DNA of 64,000 nt from an uncultured Eubacteriales bacterium (GTDB lineage Bacteria > Bacillota > Clostridia > Oscillospirales > CAG-272): positions 34,307 to 98,306 of the forward strand of contig CAKXXW010000004.1 of the NCBI GenBank assembly GCA_934378145.1, read 5' to 3'. The translations under genes were made by a program, and so were the position numbers. The notes beneath the pieces were generated by a model that saw nothing but the letters and a program-made list of their open reading frames with translations, did not search any database and was not told the DNA's origin. How positions within the stretch are numbered: the stretch's first letter is position 1; each line of letters starts with the position of its first letter. Shown here one piece after another: positions 34,597 through 43,303 of the stretch.

Positions 34597-36081
34597 ATGA
34601 AAAAACGCCATATTACGCTGACCGCGGCACTCCTTCTTCTCGGAATGCTCGTCACATCCTGCACTCCCGCCGTCAATACGCCGGAAGCGACCACGACCGG
34701 AAATAACCCCGACAGCGATACGCCGACGGGTGAGCCTACGGGTCAGCCTACCGATGAGTCGACCGGCGGCGCTCCCGATGAGCCGGCAGCACCGAAGTCG
34801 CTCAGGATCCTTGCGATAGGCAACAGCTTCTCGACCGACTGCATGCAGTACCTTTATAACATAATGAAGAGCGGCGGCGTCGAGAATGTCGTCCTCGGCA
34901 ACCTCTATTACGGCGGATGCAGCCTTGCACAGCACCTTGACTTTGCAAAAAACAGCAAGCCGAATTATACTTACTATAAGAATACCACAGGAAGCTGGAA
35001 CAAGACCGACAACTATGTACTTGCCGACGCGCTGAAGGACGAGGAATGGGATTATATCACCTTCCAGCAGACCTCGAAGACCTGCGGTCTTGAGTCGAGC
35101 TACGGCGAGACCTTGACCTCGCTCGTCGATTTTGTAGAGGAGAGAGCGCCGAAGAGCGCGAAGTTCCTCTGGAATATGACATGGGCGTATCAGCAGGACA
35201 GCACGCACAAGTCTTTCCCAAACTACGATAAGAGCCAGCAGAAGATGTACGATATGATACTTGACTGCGTGGAGAAGTGCATAAAGCCCGAGAAGCGCTT
35301 TGTCGGTATCATACCCTGCATGACCTCGATCCAGAATGCGAGGACATCCTTCCTCGGAGATACGCTCACGCGCGACGGCTATCACCTTGATTATTACATC
35401 GGCAGATACATCGCGGGTCTGACATGGTTCAGCGCGATAACCGGGATCTCGCCCGAGAAGGTGAGCTACAATCCCTCCGAAGCTATGATCTCCCCCGATA
35501 TGTTGGCGGTCGCGCGCGAGGCTGTCGCCGCGGCGATAAAGACCCCGGGAGCCGTCACCGAATCGAAGATCAAAGAGGGCAAGAGAGGCGAAGGTAAGCC
35601 CGCCGACGACCCGACTATCACCCTCGATCCGGCGGATTTCTTTGAGGCTGACAGCAGAGTCGCCGAGAAAAACGGCGTCGACCTCACGAAGTACACGCTC
35701 CTCAAATGGGAATATCTCGAGAACACCTATTGGAACTGCACGAGCAAGGCGGGGACCACGACCCCGGGCGAGAGTGCCGGAACATATCATCAGAATGTCT
35801 GCACGAAGAAGAAATTCAGCATCACCGAGCTTCCCGCGGGAAGTATCATCATCTGTGACAACGGATGGCAGTACAGGCTTGAGATATATACTTCCGAGGA
35901 CGCAAAGTATACCGGCAAGCGCCCGACGATGAACACCTCGGAATACTATGTGATAACCGAGGAATTCCTCAACGGTTGCAAGTATATCGCATGGAATGTT
36001 TCGAGCAACCCGAAGAGCGATATTTCGGCGATATATGCGCAGGCAGCCTGCCATGTCAGGGTCTATGTGCCGAACAAGTAA
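34597..36081 (+). CDS. SGNH-hydrolase lipoprotein (DUF4886) with C-terminal beta domain
   Basis: 494 residues from ATG 34597; an AGGTGA site precedes it. Signal with LVTSC (Cys22), then a 45-residue linker with repeated TGEPTGQPTDES. The catalytic block I is AIGNSFSTDCMQYL near 76-89; EWDYITFQQTS and TRDGYHLDY supply the other SGNH blocks. Residues about 345-494 form a separate beta-rich domain, possibly carbohydrate-binding. It probably removes acyl groups from an extracellular glycan. It is an intact relative of the frameshifted gene at 11124, though the C-terminal domains differ. Confidence 0.8.
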   Translation: MKKRHITLTAALLLLGMLVTSCTPAVNTPEATTTGNNPDSDTPTGEPTGQPTDESTGGAPDEPAAPKSLRILAIGNSFSTDCMQYLYNIMKSGGVENVVLGNLYYGGCSLAQHLDFAKNSKPNYTYYKNTTGSWNKTDNYVLADALKDEEWDYITFQQTSKTCGLESSYGETLTSLVDFVEERAPKSAKFLWNMTWAYQQDSTHKSFPNYDKSQQKMYDMILDCVEKCIKPEKRFVGIIPCMTSIQNARTSFLGDTLTRDGYHLDYYIGRYIAGLTWFSAITGISPEKVSYNPSEAMISPDMLAVAREAVAAAIKTPGAVTESKIKEGKRGEGKPADDPTITLDPADFFEADSRVAEKNGVDLTKYTLLKWEYLENTYWNCTSKAGTTTPGESAGTYHQNVCTKKKFSITELPAGSIIICDNGWQYRLEIYTSEDAKYTGKRPTMNTSEYYVITEEFLNGCKYIAWNVSSNPKSDISAIYAQAACHVRVYVPNK

Positions 36082-36104
36082 TTTAAGTAATTTATAATGA
36101 AGAT

Positions 36105-36140
36105 CCCCCGCCGACCGCGAATGCGGTCGGCGGGGGTTTT
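36105..36140 (+). terminator. Terminator after the SGNH gene
   Basis: CCCCCGCCGACCGC, loop GAAT, complementary arm, then TTTTGTT. Confidence 0.9.
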
Positions 36141-36141
36141 G

Positions 36142-36170
36142 TTGACATTTTTATCCGTTTATGATAATAT
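36142..36170 (+). promoter_or_regulatory. Promoter for the leucine-rich-repeat lipoprotein
   Basis: TTGACA, 17 bases, TAATAT with TGA extension. The -35 box begins within six bases of the previous terminator arm. Confidence 0.75.
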
Positions 36171-36204
36171 AAAAATAACTATTAAAAAATCGGAGGATAA
36201 CTTT

Positions 36205-37767
36205 ATGAAGACGAAAAACGCAAAACCGATACTTATTATTCTGCTGATGCTCTTCTGTGCGGCGGTGCTTGCCTCGTGCGCGAAGGAGCCGAAAGTGCTT
36301 GACACGCCGCGGAGCCTTGCGGTGGAGGGCGAGACTCTCTCGTGGAAGGCTGTCGAGGGCGCCTCGGGCTACGCTGTCGAGATCGACGGCGAGGAATACG
36401 AGTGCGACACGAACAGTTTCAGCCTCTTCCTCATCACGACGAAGGAGAAAAAATACGGGATCCGCGTCCTTGCATTCAGCTATGAGTCGGGATACGCCGA
36501 TTCCGAGTGGTCGAAGCTGCTCGAATACACGCCGAAGCTCGCGGAGGGGCTTGTTTTCGAGCCGGAAGAGAAGGGCAACGGCTGCACGGTCGGCGCAGAC
36601 CCGCAAAACAAGCCGGTCGGCAAACTCGTGATACCTGACAAAGATCCTGCGACAGGACTTCATGTTACCTCTCTGAAAAGGGAAGCTTTCAAGGATTGTA
36701 AAGAGCTTACCGCAGTCATCATCCCCGATTCGGTTAAAATAATACAATCGAGCGCATTCAAAGGTTGCGAGGCTCTTACCGATGTAAAGTTGCCGAGGTG
36801 GCTTCGTGAGCTATATCTCGAGGCTTTTATGAACTGCTCGTCGCTCGCAAAAATAGATCTGCCGGACGAACTCGAGAAGATCGGTCCGAATGCTTTCAGC
36901 GGTACCGCGATAAGCTCTCTGACTATTCCCGCGAATGTGAGTGTATGGGGACTCGGATATGGCATCTTCAGAAATTGTCCGAATCTTACCTCGATAGCCG
37001 TCGACGAAAAAAACGGATACTTTTATTCGGAAAACAATTGCATACTTAAGAAAAAGGATCGCTCGCTTTGTATCGGCATAAAGACGAGCGTCATACCCGA
37101 TTATGTGAAGGATATAGGTGTCGGAGCGTTTGCCGGCACCATAGGATTGACGGAGATAGTGCTTCCGGACGGCATGGAGAATATCGGTATGTCGGCATTT
37201 TCTGATTGCCCCGATCTTGTTTCGGTGAAGCTTAACGACGGACTCAAGTCGATCCAAGAAAGCGCATTCAAAAAGTGTCCGATCGAGAAAATATATATTC
37301 CCGCGTCGGTCGAATTTATCGGAAACGGAATGTTTTCCAATTGCGAAAACCTTACCGATATGACGATAGATCCGGCAAATAAGATTTATAAAAGCGACGG
37401 AGGTTGCGTGGTAAGACTTGCCGACAGCGCATTGATAAGCTGCAGCGGCTCGTCGGATTATGTTCCGGCGGGAATTAAAATAATTGAAAGTGAGGCATTT
37501 TTTGCGCATCGGTTCCACGGTAGACTGATCCTTCCGGAGGGATTAGAGAAGATATGCACTGAGGCTTTTTATCTAAGTAGAATTACAAGTGTAATTATGC
37601 CCGATTCTCTCAAGGAAATAGAAGCTGATGCTTTTTTGTGGTGCTATCAGCTAAAATATGTTGAGCTTCCTGAGGGAGTGATACTTTATGAAGCTTTTTC
37701 CGACGGTTTTGGCGGGCCTTCAATACCGTCATATGCTCAGGTCGTTGTCAGGAAAAAAACGGCTTAA
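36205..37767 (+). CDS. BspA-type leucine-rich-repeat lipoprotein with an FN3-like domain
   Basis: 520 residues from ATG 36205 with GGAGGAT. Lipoprotein signal with VLASC (Cys25). Residues 30-115 look like one fibronectin-III domain (PRSLAVEGETLSWKAVEGAS). From about 150 on, 20-23-residue BspA repeats recur (REAFKDCKELTAVIIPDSV, SAFKGCEALTDVKLP, EAFMNCSSLAKIDLPD). The second half becomes visibly more AT-rich. A surface ligand-binding or adhesion role is likely. No anchor other than the lipid. Confidence 0.85.
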   Translation: MKTKNAKPILIILLMLFCAAVLASCAKEPKVLDTPRSLAVEGETLSWKAVEGASGYAVEIDGEEYECDTNSFSLFLITTKEKKYGIRVLAFSYESGYADSEWSKLLEYTPKLAEGLVFEPEEKGNGCTVGADPQNKPVGKLVIPDKDPATGLHVTSLKREAFKDCKELTAVIIPDSVKIIQSSAFKGCEALTDVKLPRWLRELYLEAFMNCSSLAKIDLPDELEKIGPNAFSGTAISSLTIPANVSVWGLGYGIFRNCPNLTSIAVDEKNGYFYSENNCILKKKDRSLCIGIKTSVIPDYVKDIGVGAFAGTIGLTEIVLPDGMENIGMSAFSDCPDLVSVKLNDGLKSIQESAFKKCPIEKIYIPASVEFIGNGMFSNCENLTDMTIDPANKIYKSDGGCVVRLADSALISCSGSSDYVPAGIKIIESEAFFAHRFHGRLILPEGLEKICTEAFYLSRITSVIMPDSLKEIEADAFLWCYQLKYVELPEGVILYEAFSDGFGGPSIPSYAQVVVRKKTA

Positions 37768-37807
37768 TATAAGCCGAAAAAATAAAAAAGAAAAAAGGAG
37801 AAACACC

Positions 37808-39052
37808 ATGAAAAACCAGAAGTTCAGATCAATCATCGCACTCGCACTCACAGTTATTCTCGCTTTCGCAGTATTCATCCCTATTCTCCGCGTTCCCGCT
37901 TCGGCAGAAATGCTTAACAAATGTTATTATTTCAGCGATTATGAACCAAGTCAGACTTTTTACACCAATGAAATCAACGGAACATTTCAAGACAGCAACT
38001 TATATTATTATGACAGCGATTCTTTCGAGCGAGAGTTTGTAAGCAGATACACTACTGGGCTATTGGACAATATTAGCAATGCGTATGTGATATTTGAAAT
38101 ACGGAGAAATCTTGCGCCGGTTGCTTATGATCCGAATAACAGCAGCTATTCCAAACCTTTTTTGCTGCATTTGGCTGATTTCTTTGGCGAACTCAAGGAC
38201 AGAGGTTGTCAGGTCATGTTCATCAGCAGCGTACACCATATCCGTATGGCGGGTTATTATGAAGATTTACTTGCCAATGTGGATGTTCATGTCGATATTG
38301 CCATCTGGGACAGATTCGTTCTGACGGCTCTGTATAATATGTGGAATACCCCGGATCATAATTTGGATAATACCACAATAATTTTAGACGAATGCCTGTC
38401 GCAAGAAGATACAAACGGTCATAAATGGTTTGCTTACAATTATATCAAGCCGTTTATCCGCGCATTGTACAGAGACGAAATTATATCAGATGATCTTACT
38501 ACAAGACAATTGTTATTGAACAAAAATATAAAAATAATTTACTACATGGGCGATGGTTTATATCGTGACGCTTTGAATGAGAACGCCGTAGCAAATACAA
38601 CCGATGACATATACGATTTTATACAATTAACAAATAATACGCGTATTTTTGCTTTGGGATCTAGTGCGATGGGGTACAGTGCACTCAATGACTGGCTGTT
38701 TGATGTGAACGGTATCTGGGAAGCCGATGATGAAGTTAATTTGCAGGCTTATGTATATAATATCGACGGATACAATCTGTCCGAATACAGTCGCGTCAAG
38801 ATTACTCCGAGTAATCCCGATGTCACGGATATTATGAGAGCATTTATAAGTGATAACACTACCGAATTGGAGTCATTTGACAACTATTCAAACGGAATAT
38901 CCGAAATAACATACAATTATATACGCGGAAGTCATGTAAATCAGAGCAAGACGTCTTGGCTTTTGGATTTTGAGTTTGGAGACAGCGATTTCCCCATCGG
39001 TTGGTTCCAGATTGTTATGGATCCCGATGAGTACGATTTTTATTTCGGTTAA
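37808..39052 (+). CDS. AT-rich secreted protein of unknown family
   Basis: 414 residues from ATG 37808 with AAAAGGAG. Residues 1-33 are a signal peptide (VFIPILRVPASAEM). The mature protein has mixed alpha/beta character with TTIILDECL, NIKIIYYMGDGLY and RIFALGSSAMG, suggesting a nucleotide-free Rossmann-like or caspase-like core, but I cannot place it in a family. Codons are clearly richer in A and T than in neighbouring genes, which suggests recent acquisition. It ends before a strong terminator. Confidence 0.65.
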   Translation: MKNQKFRSIIALALTVILAFAVFIPILRVPASAEMLNKCYYFSDYEPSQTFYTNEINGTFQDSNLYYYDSDSFEREFVSRYTTGLLDNISNAYVIFEIRRNLAPVAYDPNNSSYSKPFLLHLADFFGELKDRGCQVMFISSVHHIRMAGYYEDLLANVDVHVDIAIWDRFVLTALYNMWNTPDHNLDNTTIILDECLSQEDTNGHKWFAYNYIKPFIRALYRDEIISDDLTTRQLLLNKNIKIIYYMGDGLYRDALNENAVANTTDDIYDFIQLTNNTRIFALGSSAMGYSALNDWLFDVNGIWEADDEVNLQAYVYNIDGYNLSEYSRVKITPSNPDVTDIMRAFISDNTTELESFDNYSNGISEITYNYIRGSHVNQSKTSWLLDFEFGDSDFPIGWFQIVMDPDEYDFYFG

Positions 39053-39077
39053 AACATCTGACAATAACACATAAAAA

Positions 39078-39107
39078 GGGTGCAGGCTAAGCCTGCACCC
39101 GATCTTT
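39078..39107 (+). terminator. Terminator after the AT-rich secreted protein gene
   Basis: GGGTGCAGGC, loop TAA, GCCTGCACCC, then a short GATCTTTG tract. Confidence 0.7.
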
Positions 39108-39127
39108 GCGGTAGAAATAATAAACAG

Positions 39128-39159
39128 AAAAAAGCACTTGCTATCGCAAGTGCTTTTTT
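39128..39159. terminator. Bidirectional terminator for the tRNA gene
   Basis: AAAAAAGCACTTGC, loop TATC, complementary arm ending in TTTTTT; it begins one base from the tRNA 3' end. Confidence 0.95.
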
Positions 39160-39160
39160 C

Positions 39161-39237
39161 TGGTGGGCCATCAGGGACTCGAACCCCGGACCGACCGGTT
39201 ATGAGCCGGTAGCTCTAACCAACTGAGCTAATGGCCC
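39161..39237 (-). tRNA. tRNA with CAU anticodon (elongator Met, or Ile2 after lysidine modification)
   Basis: The reverse strand gives a 77-base cloverleaf: acceptor GGGCCAT pairing ATGGCCC, D-arm AGCTCAGTTGGTTAGAGCT, anticodon stem CCGG/CCGG around CTCATAA with anticodon at 39201-39203, T-arm GGGGTTCGAGTCCC, and an encoded CCA. CAU can be initiator Met, elongator Met or tRNA-Ile2. The acceptor has a G1-C72 pair and the stem lacks the initiator GGG/CCC run, so initiator is unlikely. I cannot separate the other two by eye. Confidence 0.95.
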
Positions 39238-39257
39238 GTTTTTCAAACGGCTTTACT

Positions 39258-39286
39258 ATTATAGCCGCCAAATTCCGCTTTGTCAA
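39258..39286 (-). promoter_or_regulatory. Consensus promoter of the tRNA gene
   Basis: Reverse strand TTGACA, 17 bases, TATAAT, a perfect match, 21 bases before the tRNA. Confidence 0.95.
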
Positions 39287-39365
39287 GGGCTTTGCCGAAA
39301 ATCTTTCAAATTTTTTTGCTTTTCTTCCTCCGGAGAGATATTTTTTGCCCATCGACACGATACAC

Positions 39366-39394
39366 TTGTTTTCTCACGCGGGGCGGCTTATACT
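39366..39394 (+). promoter_or_regulatory. Putative promoter for the coiled-coil/LRR lipoprotein
   Basis: TTGTTT, 17 bases, TATACT. Confidence 0.5.
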
Positions 39395-39430
39395 TTTGTC
39401 GTATCGATCACGAAAGGATGTGTATTCAGA

Positions 39431-40141
39431 ATGATGAAAAATTTTTTCCGCACCATGTTGGCTCTGTGCCTTGCGCTCGCGCTCGCCGCGACCCTTTTCT
39501 CCTGCGCCATGTTTGAGGACGGGGGCGGCGACACCGGAGACGGCGGGCTTTTTCCCTCCGACTCGCAATCGTCGCAGGACGCGGTCTATTCGAGCCTTAT
39601 CGGGCTTCTCCGCTCCGAGATAGAACGCCTTCGCTCCGAGCAGAACGCCGACCGCGATGAGTACAGCGAGCGCATCGCCGCGCTCGAGAGCGAACTTGCC
39701 GCGGTGAAGGAGGCTGCCGCAAGCGCCTCGCCGAAACCCTCTGACAGCGGAACGACCCGCCCCGCGCCCGACGAGAGCTGCTTTACATACACCGTCGACG
39801 ACGGCAAGGTGACCCTCACGGGTTACACGGGCGAGAGTGAGAGCATCACCGTCCCCGAAACGCTCGGCGGCTATCCCGTCGTTGCGCTCGCCGACGACTG
39901 CTTCCGCGCAAAGAACAGGATCACCTCTGTCGTCCTTCCCGAAGGGCTCCAGAAGATCGGCTGGTTTGCCTTCTTCGGTTGCACCTCACTGAAGAGCGTC
40001 AAGATCCCCGGCTCGGTCGTGTCGATAGGCTACGATGCTTTCACGAACTGCCCGAAGGTTGTCATATCCTGCCCGTCCGGCTCTGCCGCCGAAAGGTACG
40101 CGAAGAGCTACGGAATATCCTGCTCTACGGTATCGGGATAA
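39431..40141 (+). CDS. Small leucine-rich-repeat lipoprotein with coiled coil
   Basis: 236 residues; ATG at 39431 or 39434, AAAGGATG upstream. Signal with TLFSC (Cys25). Residues about 52-95 are a charged coiled coil (LRSEIERLRSEQNADRDEYS, then RIAALESELAAVKEA), a Ser/Pro linker follows, and 118-225 hold BspA-type repeats (DDCFRAKNRITSVVLPEG, FAFFGCTSLKSVKIPGSV). Probably a surface-exposed binding protein that oligomerises through the coil. It has its own transcription unit before the M23 gene. Confidence 0.8.
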   Translation: MMKNFFRTMLALCLALALAATLFSCAMFEDGGGDTGDGGLFPSDSQSSQDAVYSSLIGLLRSEIERLRSEQNADRDEYSERIAALESELAAVKEAAASASPKPSDSGTTRPAPDESCFTYTVDDGKVTLTGYTGESESITVPETLGGYPVVALADDCFRAKNRITSVVLPEGLQKIGWFAFFGCTSLKSVKIPGSVVSIGYDAFTNCPKVVISCPSGSAAERYAKSYGISCSTVSG

Positions 40142-40148
40142 AGGGGTA

Positions 40149-40177
40149 TTGACCTTTTCCGCATTTTGCTGTATAAT
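40149..40177 (+). promoter_or_regulatory. Promoter for the M23-like gene
   Basis: TTGACC, 17 bases, TATAAT. Confidence 0.85.
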
Positions 40178-40209
40178 AGATAAATCAAATGCGGAGGGAG
40201 GCGAAGACC

Positions 40210-41811
40210 GTGCCTAAAAAAGTGAAGATGCCGGTGATAATTGCCGTTGTGCTGGCTCTTTTTCTGCCCACCTACGCCGCCCTTATAAGCTATTTTGCGA
40301 TCCTGCGTCAGCCGGCTCTCATGTCGGCGGGGCATTACAAAATAAGCGTCGTTCAGCCCGACGGCTCCGACCTTGAGATCGACAGCGCCGATACCTCGGA
40401 GATGATAAACCTCTTCCGTGCTATGAGGCGCGATGCCGTCAGCGTCGGAAACGCCGATGTTTCGGACTGCTATGCCTACAATGTGACGCTTTCGGACGGG
40501 CAGAAATCGGACACGATCTGCTGCTTCTTCTCGCCGGAGGGCAAGGGGTATATCAGGGACGGGAGTTCTGCGTTTTCCGAGATACCTCGGCGCTACACCG
40601 ATATCTTCCTCGCGGGCAGCTATTCCTATATGCTTTACAGGAATTCTTCGATGCCCGTGATGGTGTTTTCGGGTTTTTCGGTCGTGCCGAAGAGCGCCGA
40701 ATGGTCGTATTCCGGCTATAAAGGGAAACGCACCTTCTGCAAGGTCGCGGTCGCGGACAAGGTCGCAAACTACGGGAACTCTTCGACTCCCTCGATAACT
40801 TTCAGCGCAGCACCCGAAAGCTGCACCGTTACCATCTATTCGGGCAGCGACAAGCTGTTTGAGGGTTCGCTCGGGGATTTCACCTCTCTTGCCGATCAGC
40901 TCACGGGAAGCTATTCCTATACAGTGAAGGCACGGTGGCAGAACGGCAGTGCGGAGTATGTGTTCACCTCGTCTCCCGTCGGAAAGGCGAGCTTTTCGCT
41001 CGTCGCCTACCCGATCGAGAACGGAGGCTACGCGGTGATCTCCGGCACCGGAGTGCTTGACCCCGATGCGGCTACGGTGAGCGTTTCTCCGTCCGTCGGT
41101 GCAAAGCCCCGCTTCTTCAGAAACGGCGGATCGGTATGCGCGCTGATACCCTTCGGGCTTGATGTGTTCGACTTTTCGGACGGCTCGGGCGAGAAGTGCG
41201 AATATTCCGTCACCGTATCCTACGGCGGCGAGAGCAGCACCTTCCGCATAAGCCTTTCCGAGACTGTCTATCGGGAAAAAGAGCTGAAATATACCGGATC
41301 TTCGGTCATGAGCGCCGCAAATCTTGAGAAAACGAAGAGCCTTATCGCCTCGGTATGCGCTTCGGATGAGCAGAATGTGAGAATGTCGGGGAGCTTCCTT
41401 GACTGCACAACGCAGGGCTTCACATACAGCCCGGGCTTCGGATGGGTGAGGATACTGCCCGATTCGTCAAAGATCATTCAGCAGGGAGTGCAGTACAGAT
41501 CCGAGAAGTCGGGGACTGCCGTTCCGGCTCTGAACGCCGGTGAGGTCGTGAAGGTCGGCAGCGACGCCCTGCTCGGAAATTACGCAGTGATAGACCACGG
41601 ACTCGGGATAAAGACATGGTACTGTCACCTCAGCACATATGCCGTCGCCGAGCATCAGTCGGTAACGAAGGGGGAGACTGTCGGCTTGACAGGCTCGACC
41701 GGATACGCCGACACGACCGGATTTTTCCTTATAACAACGGTAAACGGAGTGCCGGTCTCGCCCTATACCATGCAGGAAAGCGGTATTCCCACGGTAAAGT
41801 CCGGCGGATAA
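40210..41811 (+). CDS. Membrane protein with degenerate, probably inactive M23 (LytM) domain
   Basis: I place the start at GTG 40210, which has GGAGGGAGG eight bases upstream; an in-frame ATG at 40189 lies before that site. The 533-residue product has one N-terminal span (about 7-30) and a long extracellular beta-rich part. The last 120 residues follow the M23 fold: GTAVPALNAGEVVKVG, NYAVIDHGLGIKTWYCHLS, VTKGETVGLTGSTGY. The first zinc motif (HxxxD) is replaced by QYRSE and the final HxH by FFLITT, so only the CHLS histidine is left and hydrolysis is unlikely. SpoIIQ-like or EnvC-like scaffolding or activation of another hydrolase is a reasonable guess. Confidence 0.75.
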   Translation: MPKKVKMPVIIAVVLALFLPTYAALISYFAILRQPALMSAGHYKISVVQPDGSDLEIDSADTSEMINLFRAMRRDAVSVGNADVSDCYAYNVTLSDGQKSDTICCFFSPEGKGYIRDGSSAFSEIPRRYTDIFLAGSYSYMLYRNSSMPVMVFSGFSVVPKSAEWSYSGYKGKRTFCKVAVADKVANYGNSSTPSITFSAAPESCTVTIYSGSDKLFEGSLGDFTSLADQLTGSYSYTVKARWQNGSAEYVFTSSPVGKASFSLVAYPIENGGYAVISGTGVLDPDAATVSVSPSVGAKPRFFRNGGSVCALIPFGLDVFDFSDGSGEKCEYSVTVSYGGESSTFRISLSETVYREKELKYTGSSVMSAANLEKTKSLIASVCASDEQNVRMSGSFLDCTTQGFTYSPGFGWVRILPDSSKIIQQGVQYRSEKSGTAVPALNAGEVVKVGSDALLGNYAVIDHGLGIKTWYCHLSTYAVAEHQSVTKGETVGLTGSTGYADTTGFFLITTVNGVPVSPYTMQESGIPTVKSGG

Positions 41812-41835
41812 ATTAAAATAATATGGAAAAAAGCC

Positions 41836-41864
41836 TTGACACAGGGGTAAATGAGTGGTATAAT
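41836..41864 (+). promoter_or_regulatory. Consensus promoter of the rpmG-secE-nusG-rplK-rplA operon
   Basis: TTGACA, 17 bases, TATAAT with TGG extension. A 120-base leader follows (to 41991) with a CGAACGC/GCGTTCG hairpin near 41937-41959 but no recognised riboswitch. Confidence 0.95.
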
Positions 41865-41991
41865 GACTCTACCTCTGCGGACAGGGCTTTTTTCATTATG
41901 CCTGCGCCAAGGGTACTGTTTCGCGGAGGGAGGTACGAACGCCCGGCGCAAAGCGTTCGGGCAAATTTATTAAGGAGGTGCCGAAAAACAA

Positions 41992-42153
41992 ATGGCCAAC
42001 GACGCAAGAGTCAAGGTTACTCTCGTTTGCAGCGAGTGCAAGCAGAGAAACTATGACACAAAGAAAAACAAAAAGAACGATCCGGACAGGCTCGAAATGA
42101 AGAAGTATTGCCGCTTCTGCCGCAAGCACACTCTTCACAAAGAATCCAAGTAA
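41992..42153 (+). CDS. rpmG: 50S ribosomal protein L33
   Basis: 53 residues, AAGGAGGTG about 12 bases upstream. Sequence begins [20 protein letters not shown] and has the zinc-binding pairs CSEC (13-16) and CRFC (40-43), so it is the zinc-containing form of L33. It heads the L33-SecE-NusG-L11-L1 operon, the usual Gram-positive order. Confidence 0.97.
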   Translation: MANDARVKVTLVCSECKQRNYDTKKNKKNDPDRLEMKKYCRFCRKHTLHKESK

Positions 42154-42167
42154 CGGGGGACGGTCAG

Positions 42168-42671
42168 ATGAAATCAATGAAAAGAGTATTGGTGTTCATA
42201 GCACTCATTGCTCTCGTTATGTCTCTTCTGTCTGTGACCTGCTTTGCGGATGCCGAAACGCCCGAGGCTTCGGGAACTACGGCTGAAACTCCCGCCGATT
42301 CGGGAAGCACAACCGAAGCGTCCGGAGATTCGGAAACTAAGGCTCCGGATACCACCGCGGGTGACAGCAAAAATGAGACGAAGCCCGGAGATTCGATACT
42401 CTGGACTATCATCCCGCTCGGCGTGGTCCTTGTTGCCGTCGCCGTGTGCGCCGTGATATTCTTCGGAATTCCCAAGAGACGCGAAAAGACTCTCAAGTTC
42501 CTTCGCAGTCTCAAGAGCGAATGGAAGAAGATCTCGTGGTACAGCTGGAAGCAGACATGGAAGGGAACCGCTGTCGTTATCGTCATTTCGCTGGTGATAG
42601 CGATCCTTGTCGGGATCCTTGACTATGTCCTCACACGCGGTATCAGCGCGCTTACCGACCTGCTCAAGTGA
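42168..42671 (+). CDS. secE: Preprotein translocase subunit SecE with long N-terminal extension
   Basis: 167 residues from ATG 42168. The last 60 residues are canonical SecE: KFLRSLKSEWKKISWYSWKQ, then the single conserved span VVIVISLVIAILVGILDYVL. Gram-positive SecE is usually about 60-75 residues. Here residues 1-27 look like a signal peptide or span (KRVLVFIALIALVMSLLSVT), 28-80 are a Thr/Ser/Glu/Pro-rich stretch, and 81-104 form another span (LWTIIPLGVVLVAVAVCAVI). The protein could thus have three spans, as in E. coli SecE, with an external low-complexity loop. Position between rpmG and nusG confirms identity. Confidence 0.93.
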   Translation: MKSMKRVLVFIALIALVMSLLSVTCFADAETPEASGTTAETPADSGSTTEASGDSETKAPDTTAGDSKNETKPGDSILWTIIPLGVVLVAVAVCAVIFFGIPKRREKTLKFLRSLKSEWKKISWYSWKQTWKGTAVVIVISLVIAILVGILDYVLTRGISALTDLLK

Positions 42672-42684
42672 TAAGGAACGAGTA

Positions 42685-43230
42685 ATGAGCGATATAAATG
42701 AAATGAATGTAGGGCCGAGATGGTATGTGGCGCACACCTATTCGGGCTACGAAAACAAGGTCAAGGCAAGCCTTGAGAAGGTTATCGAAAACCGCGGACT
42801 TGAGCATCTTATATACGATATCAGGATCCCGGTAGAGACGACCGTCGAAAAGGGAAGCGACGGAAACGCCGACAAGATCGTGGAAACGAAGATATTCCCC
42901 GGTTATGTCCTTGTCAAAATGACCATGACCGATGAGAGCTGGCACGCCGTCAGAAACATCAGCGGCGTTACGGGCTTTGTCGGACCCGGGTCAAGACCTA
43001 CTCCGCTTTCGGAGGAGGATGTTGAGGCTCTCAACATCGAAGAAAGAAAAGTCAAAGCGGCATTCAGCGTCGGAGACAATGTAACGATCACCGACGGTCT
43101 GTTCTCCGGATATTCGGGAACCGTTCAGGCGGTGTCCGAGGATCTCAAGACAGTCACCGTTCTCGTGAAGCGCGGTCGTCGCGATATGCCCGTCGAGCTT
43201 GACGCCGCAATGGTCAGGCGCGACAACTAA
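42685..43230 (+). CDS. nusG: Transcription termination/antitermination factor NusG
   Basis: 181 residues from ATG 42685 with AAGGAACG. The NGN domain opens with PRWYVAHTYSGYENKVKASL and contains IFPGYVLVKM and GVTGFVGPGSRPTPLS; the C-terminal KOW motif is VGDNVTITDGLFSGYSGTVQ. Couples RNA polymerase to ribosomes or Rho. Normal length. Confidence 0.97.
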   Translation: MSDINEMNVGPRWYVAHTYSGYENKVKASLEKVIENRGLEHLIYDIRIPVETTVEKGSDGNADKIVETKIFPGYVLVKMTMTDESWHAVRNISGVTGFVGPGSRPTPLSEEDVEALNIEERKVKAAFSVGDNVTITDGLFSGYSGTVQAVSEDLKTVTVLVKRGRRDMPVELDAAMVRRDN

Positions 43231-43261
43231 TCACATCAGAAGCGGCAGAGTGCCGCAAACA

Positions 43262-43303
43262 GTGGGAGGGAGAAAATTTCACTGATTCTCCCGTATAAAC
43301 CAC
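43262..43303 (+). promoter_or_regulatory. Two-part stem in the rplK leader, candidate L1 operator
   Basis: GTGG (43262-43265) pairs with CCAC (43300-43303), and GGGAGAA (43268-43274) with TTCTCCC (43286-43292), separated by an asymmetric internal loop (GA opposite GTATAAA). It is just before the rplK ribosome site. L1 is known in other bacteria to repress its own L11-L1 mRNA by binding such a stem. Confidence 0.45.

Noticed and set aside
34501..36054. 517-codon reverse-strand frame opposite the SGNH lipoprotein
   Set aside because: The forward strand has a signal peptide, catalytic blocks and a ribosome site; the reverse frame has none and is a by-product of biased codon use.
39161..39237. 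Initiator tRNA-Met
   Set aside because: Acceptor position 1-72 is G-C and the anticodon stem lacks the GGG/CCC run of initiators.
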